A stretch of DNA of 7,238 nucleotides from Chloroflexota bacterium. Lineage in GTDB: Bacteria; Chloroflexota; Anaerolineae; Anaerolineales; Villigracilaceae. Shown one piece after another: positions 6,151-7,238 of the stretch. The notes below the pieces were generated by a model that saw only the letters and a program-made list of their open reading frames with translations, made no database searches and was not told where the DNA came from. The stretch covers positions 1-7,238 of the forward strand of contig JAJYOH010000302.1 of the NCBI GenBank assembly GCA_021796315.1, in the 5' to 3' direction. The position numbers and the translations under genes were made by a program. Each line of letters starts with the position of its first letter. The first letter of the stretch is position 1.

Positions 6151-7238
6151 TTCCTGCCTCCTCCAAATTTTTCAGCCATCGGATCGGTTTTGTGATTTGG
6201 GATCAAATGTGCGATGTGTGGGAACGGTTCGCTCATGTGCGGAAAATTCATCGCCAGCATGAATTGATTTTGAAAAGCCGGATCGGTCGGTAATTCATAG
6301 CGCGTCACATGCGCTGCGACCGTCATTGCTTCGGTGCGTTTATCGACATTCAACAACGCGATGCGCGCACCGTCGCCTGCCGAGTTGCCGACCGCATAAA
6401 CATTTTCGAGCGGGCAATCGGGAATCATTCCAATCAACATGGCCTTGGTTTTATCGATATATGTTCCAAATCCACCGGCCAGCAAAATTTTATCCGGCGC
6501 TTGCAATCCGAATTGATTTAATAGTGTTCGCGCCGCAACGAATAGTGCGCCTTTCGCTAATTGGATTTGCCGCACATCTTGTTGTGTGAGCGGGATGTCG
6601 CGTCCGATGGAAGTCTCCTCGGCGTAAGCGATGATGTATTCCGGACCATTCTCGCCCTGATGAATTCGCGTCGTCCCGCCCTCGGAGCGGAATTTGCCCC
6701 GAGCATCCAAGATGCCCACCCGGAATAATTCCGCCACCGCGTCGATGATGGCCGAGCCGCAAATCCCTTTGGCTTTTCCTGTATTCCAATTTTCTTCGCC
6801 GATGATTTTAAAGCGTGGCTCGAAAGTTTTATCATCAATCTCGACCCGTTCGATGGCGCCAGGCGCGGCGCGCATTCCATATTCAACGTGCGCGCCTTCC
6901 AACGCCGGTCCGGTTGGAGTTGAAGTGCACATCAGTTTTGTTTTGTTGCCCAATACCAATTCTGCATTCGTGCCGATGTCAATGATGAGCCAGTTCTCAT
7001 CCTGCTTGTGTGGCTCTTCGGCGATCAGCACGCCGGTCGTGTCTGCGCCGATGAACGAAGCGATGGTTGGAAGGACGTGAACGTTTGCCGATCTGTTGAT
7101 CTGTAATCCTAATTCGCGGGCTTTGATATCGACAGAATGGTAGATGGTCGGCACAAACGGCGCGACGCCCAGATAGCGCGGCGACAAATTCAAAAATAAA
7201 TGGTGCATGGTGCTGTTTCCAACCACGGCCATTTCGAG
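6147..7238 (-). CDS. RACo/RamA-like corrinoid reactivation protein, DUF4445 ASKHA ATPase domain (N-terminus outside window)
   Basis: The visible 363 residues begin at the right edge (LEMAVVGNSTMHH) and are already inside the conserved domain, so the true start, and the N-terminal 2Fe-2S ferredoxin domain usual in this family, would lie beyond 7238. Numbering from the visible Met at 7232: VGNSTMHHLFL (4-14); LPTIASFIGADT (54-65); ATP-phosphate motif IIDIGTNAELVLG (83-95); STPTGPALEGAHVEYGMRAA (104-123); KGICGSAIIDAVAELFRVGI (155-174); QLAKGALFVAARTLL (224-238); second nucleotide motif LAGGFGTYID (251-260); and VGNSAGDGA (281-289). RACo/RamA-type proteins use ATP and an Fe-S cluster to reduce inactive Co(II) corrinoid back to Co(I). 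It would reactivate the cobalamin protein that supplies methyl groups to the methyltransferase encoded just downstream (4-nt overlap). Catalytic motifs look intact. The cobalamin protein itself is not in the window. Confidence 0.9.
   Translation of the reverse strand, partial: LEMAVVGNSTMHHLFLNLSPRYLGVAPFVPTIYHSVDIKARELGLQINRSANVHVLPTIASFIGADTTGVLIAEEPHKQDENWLIIDIGTNAELVLGNKTKLMCTSTPTGPALEGAHVEYGMRAAPGAIERVEIDDKTFEPRFKIIGEENWNTGKAKGICGSAIIDAVAELFRVGILDARGKFRSEGGTTRIHQGENGPEYIIAYAEETSIGRDIPLTQQDVRQIQLAKGALFVAARTLLNQFGLQAPDKILLAGGFGTYIDKTKAMLIGMIPDCPLENVYAVGNSAGDGARIALLNVDKRTEAMTVAAHVTRYELPTDPAFQNQFMLAMNFPHMSEPFPHIAHLIPNHKTDPMAEKFGGGRK
6157..6164 (-). promoter_or_regulatory. Strong ribosome binding site for the methyltransferase, inside the upstream gene
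   Basis: On the - strand GGAGGAGG stands 6 nt before the methyltransferase ATG (6150-6148). It encodes part of the Gly-rich end (FGGGRK) of the upstream protein. Together with the ATGA stop/start overlap this supports translational coupling and fixes the start codon. Confidence 0.8.

Overview
The window looks like chromosomal DNA from a bacterium with about 50-55% GC. Gene content and style suggest Chloroflexota (Anaerolineae-like): tandem GT-C membrane glycosyltransferases, a NarL-type regulator with a DegS-like kinase, heptad intergenic repeats, and a homocysteine methyltransferase next to a RACo-type corrinoid reactivator. This assignment is inference, not proof; no rRNA, tRNA, mobile element or CRISPR is visible.

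Layout, left to right. (1) The 3' end of an unidentified membrane protein (2-196, + strand). (2) A short spacer (199-287) built almost wholly of degenerate 7-bp repeats that run up to the next start codon. (3) Two overlapping + strand genes for multi-spanning GT-C type glycosyltransferases (288-1823 and 1792-3282), probably adding lipid-linked sugars at the outer face of the membrane. (4) A spacer with an extended -10 promoter (3335-3343), then a two-gene + strand operon: a NarL/FixJ response regulator (3386-4084) and a soluble, coiled-coil, DegS-like histidine kinase (4091-5122). (5) A hairpin (5141-5166) between convergent transcription units that can terminate both. (6) A - strand operon running leftward from the right edge: a RACo/RamA-like DUF4445 ASKHA protein (6147 to beyond 7238, N-terminus outside the window) coupled by an ATGA overlap to a Zn-dependent homocysteine S-methyltransferase family protein (5272-6150).

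The regulator and kinase form an obvious two-component pair. The methyltransferase and reactivator suggest corrinoid-dependent methyl transfer, possibly a split methionine synthase whose cobalamin subunit lies elsewhere.

The most striking observation is at the end of the methyltransferase gene. Its last codons form A AAA AAG, the canonical bacterial -1 slippery heptamer in the correct phase, directly before TAA. The -1 frame then stays open for 34 codons of protein-like sequence (beginning VTIHCNCGFE, ending EVYGFRDN) and stops about 5 nt before the terminator hairpin. This is either a programmed frameshift, a real frameshift mutation, or a one-base homopolymer error in the assembly; the sequence alone cannot decide which.
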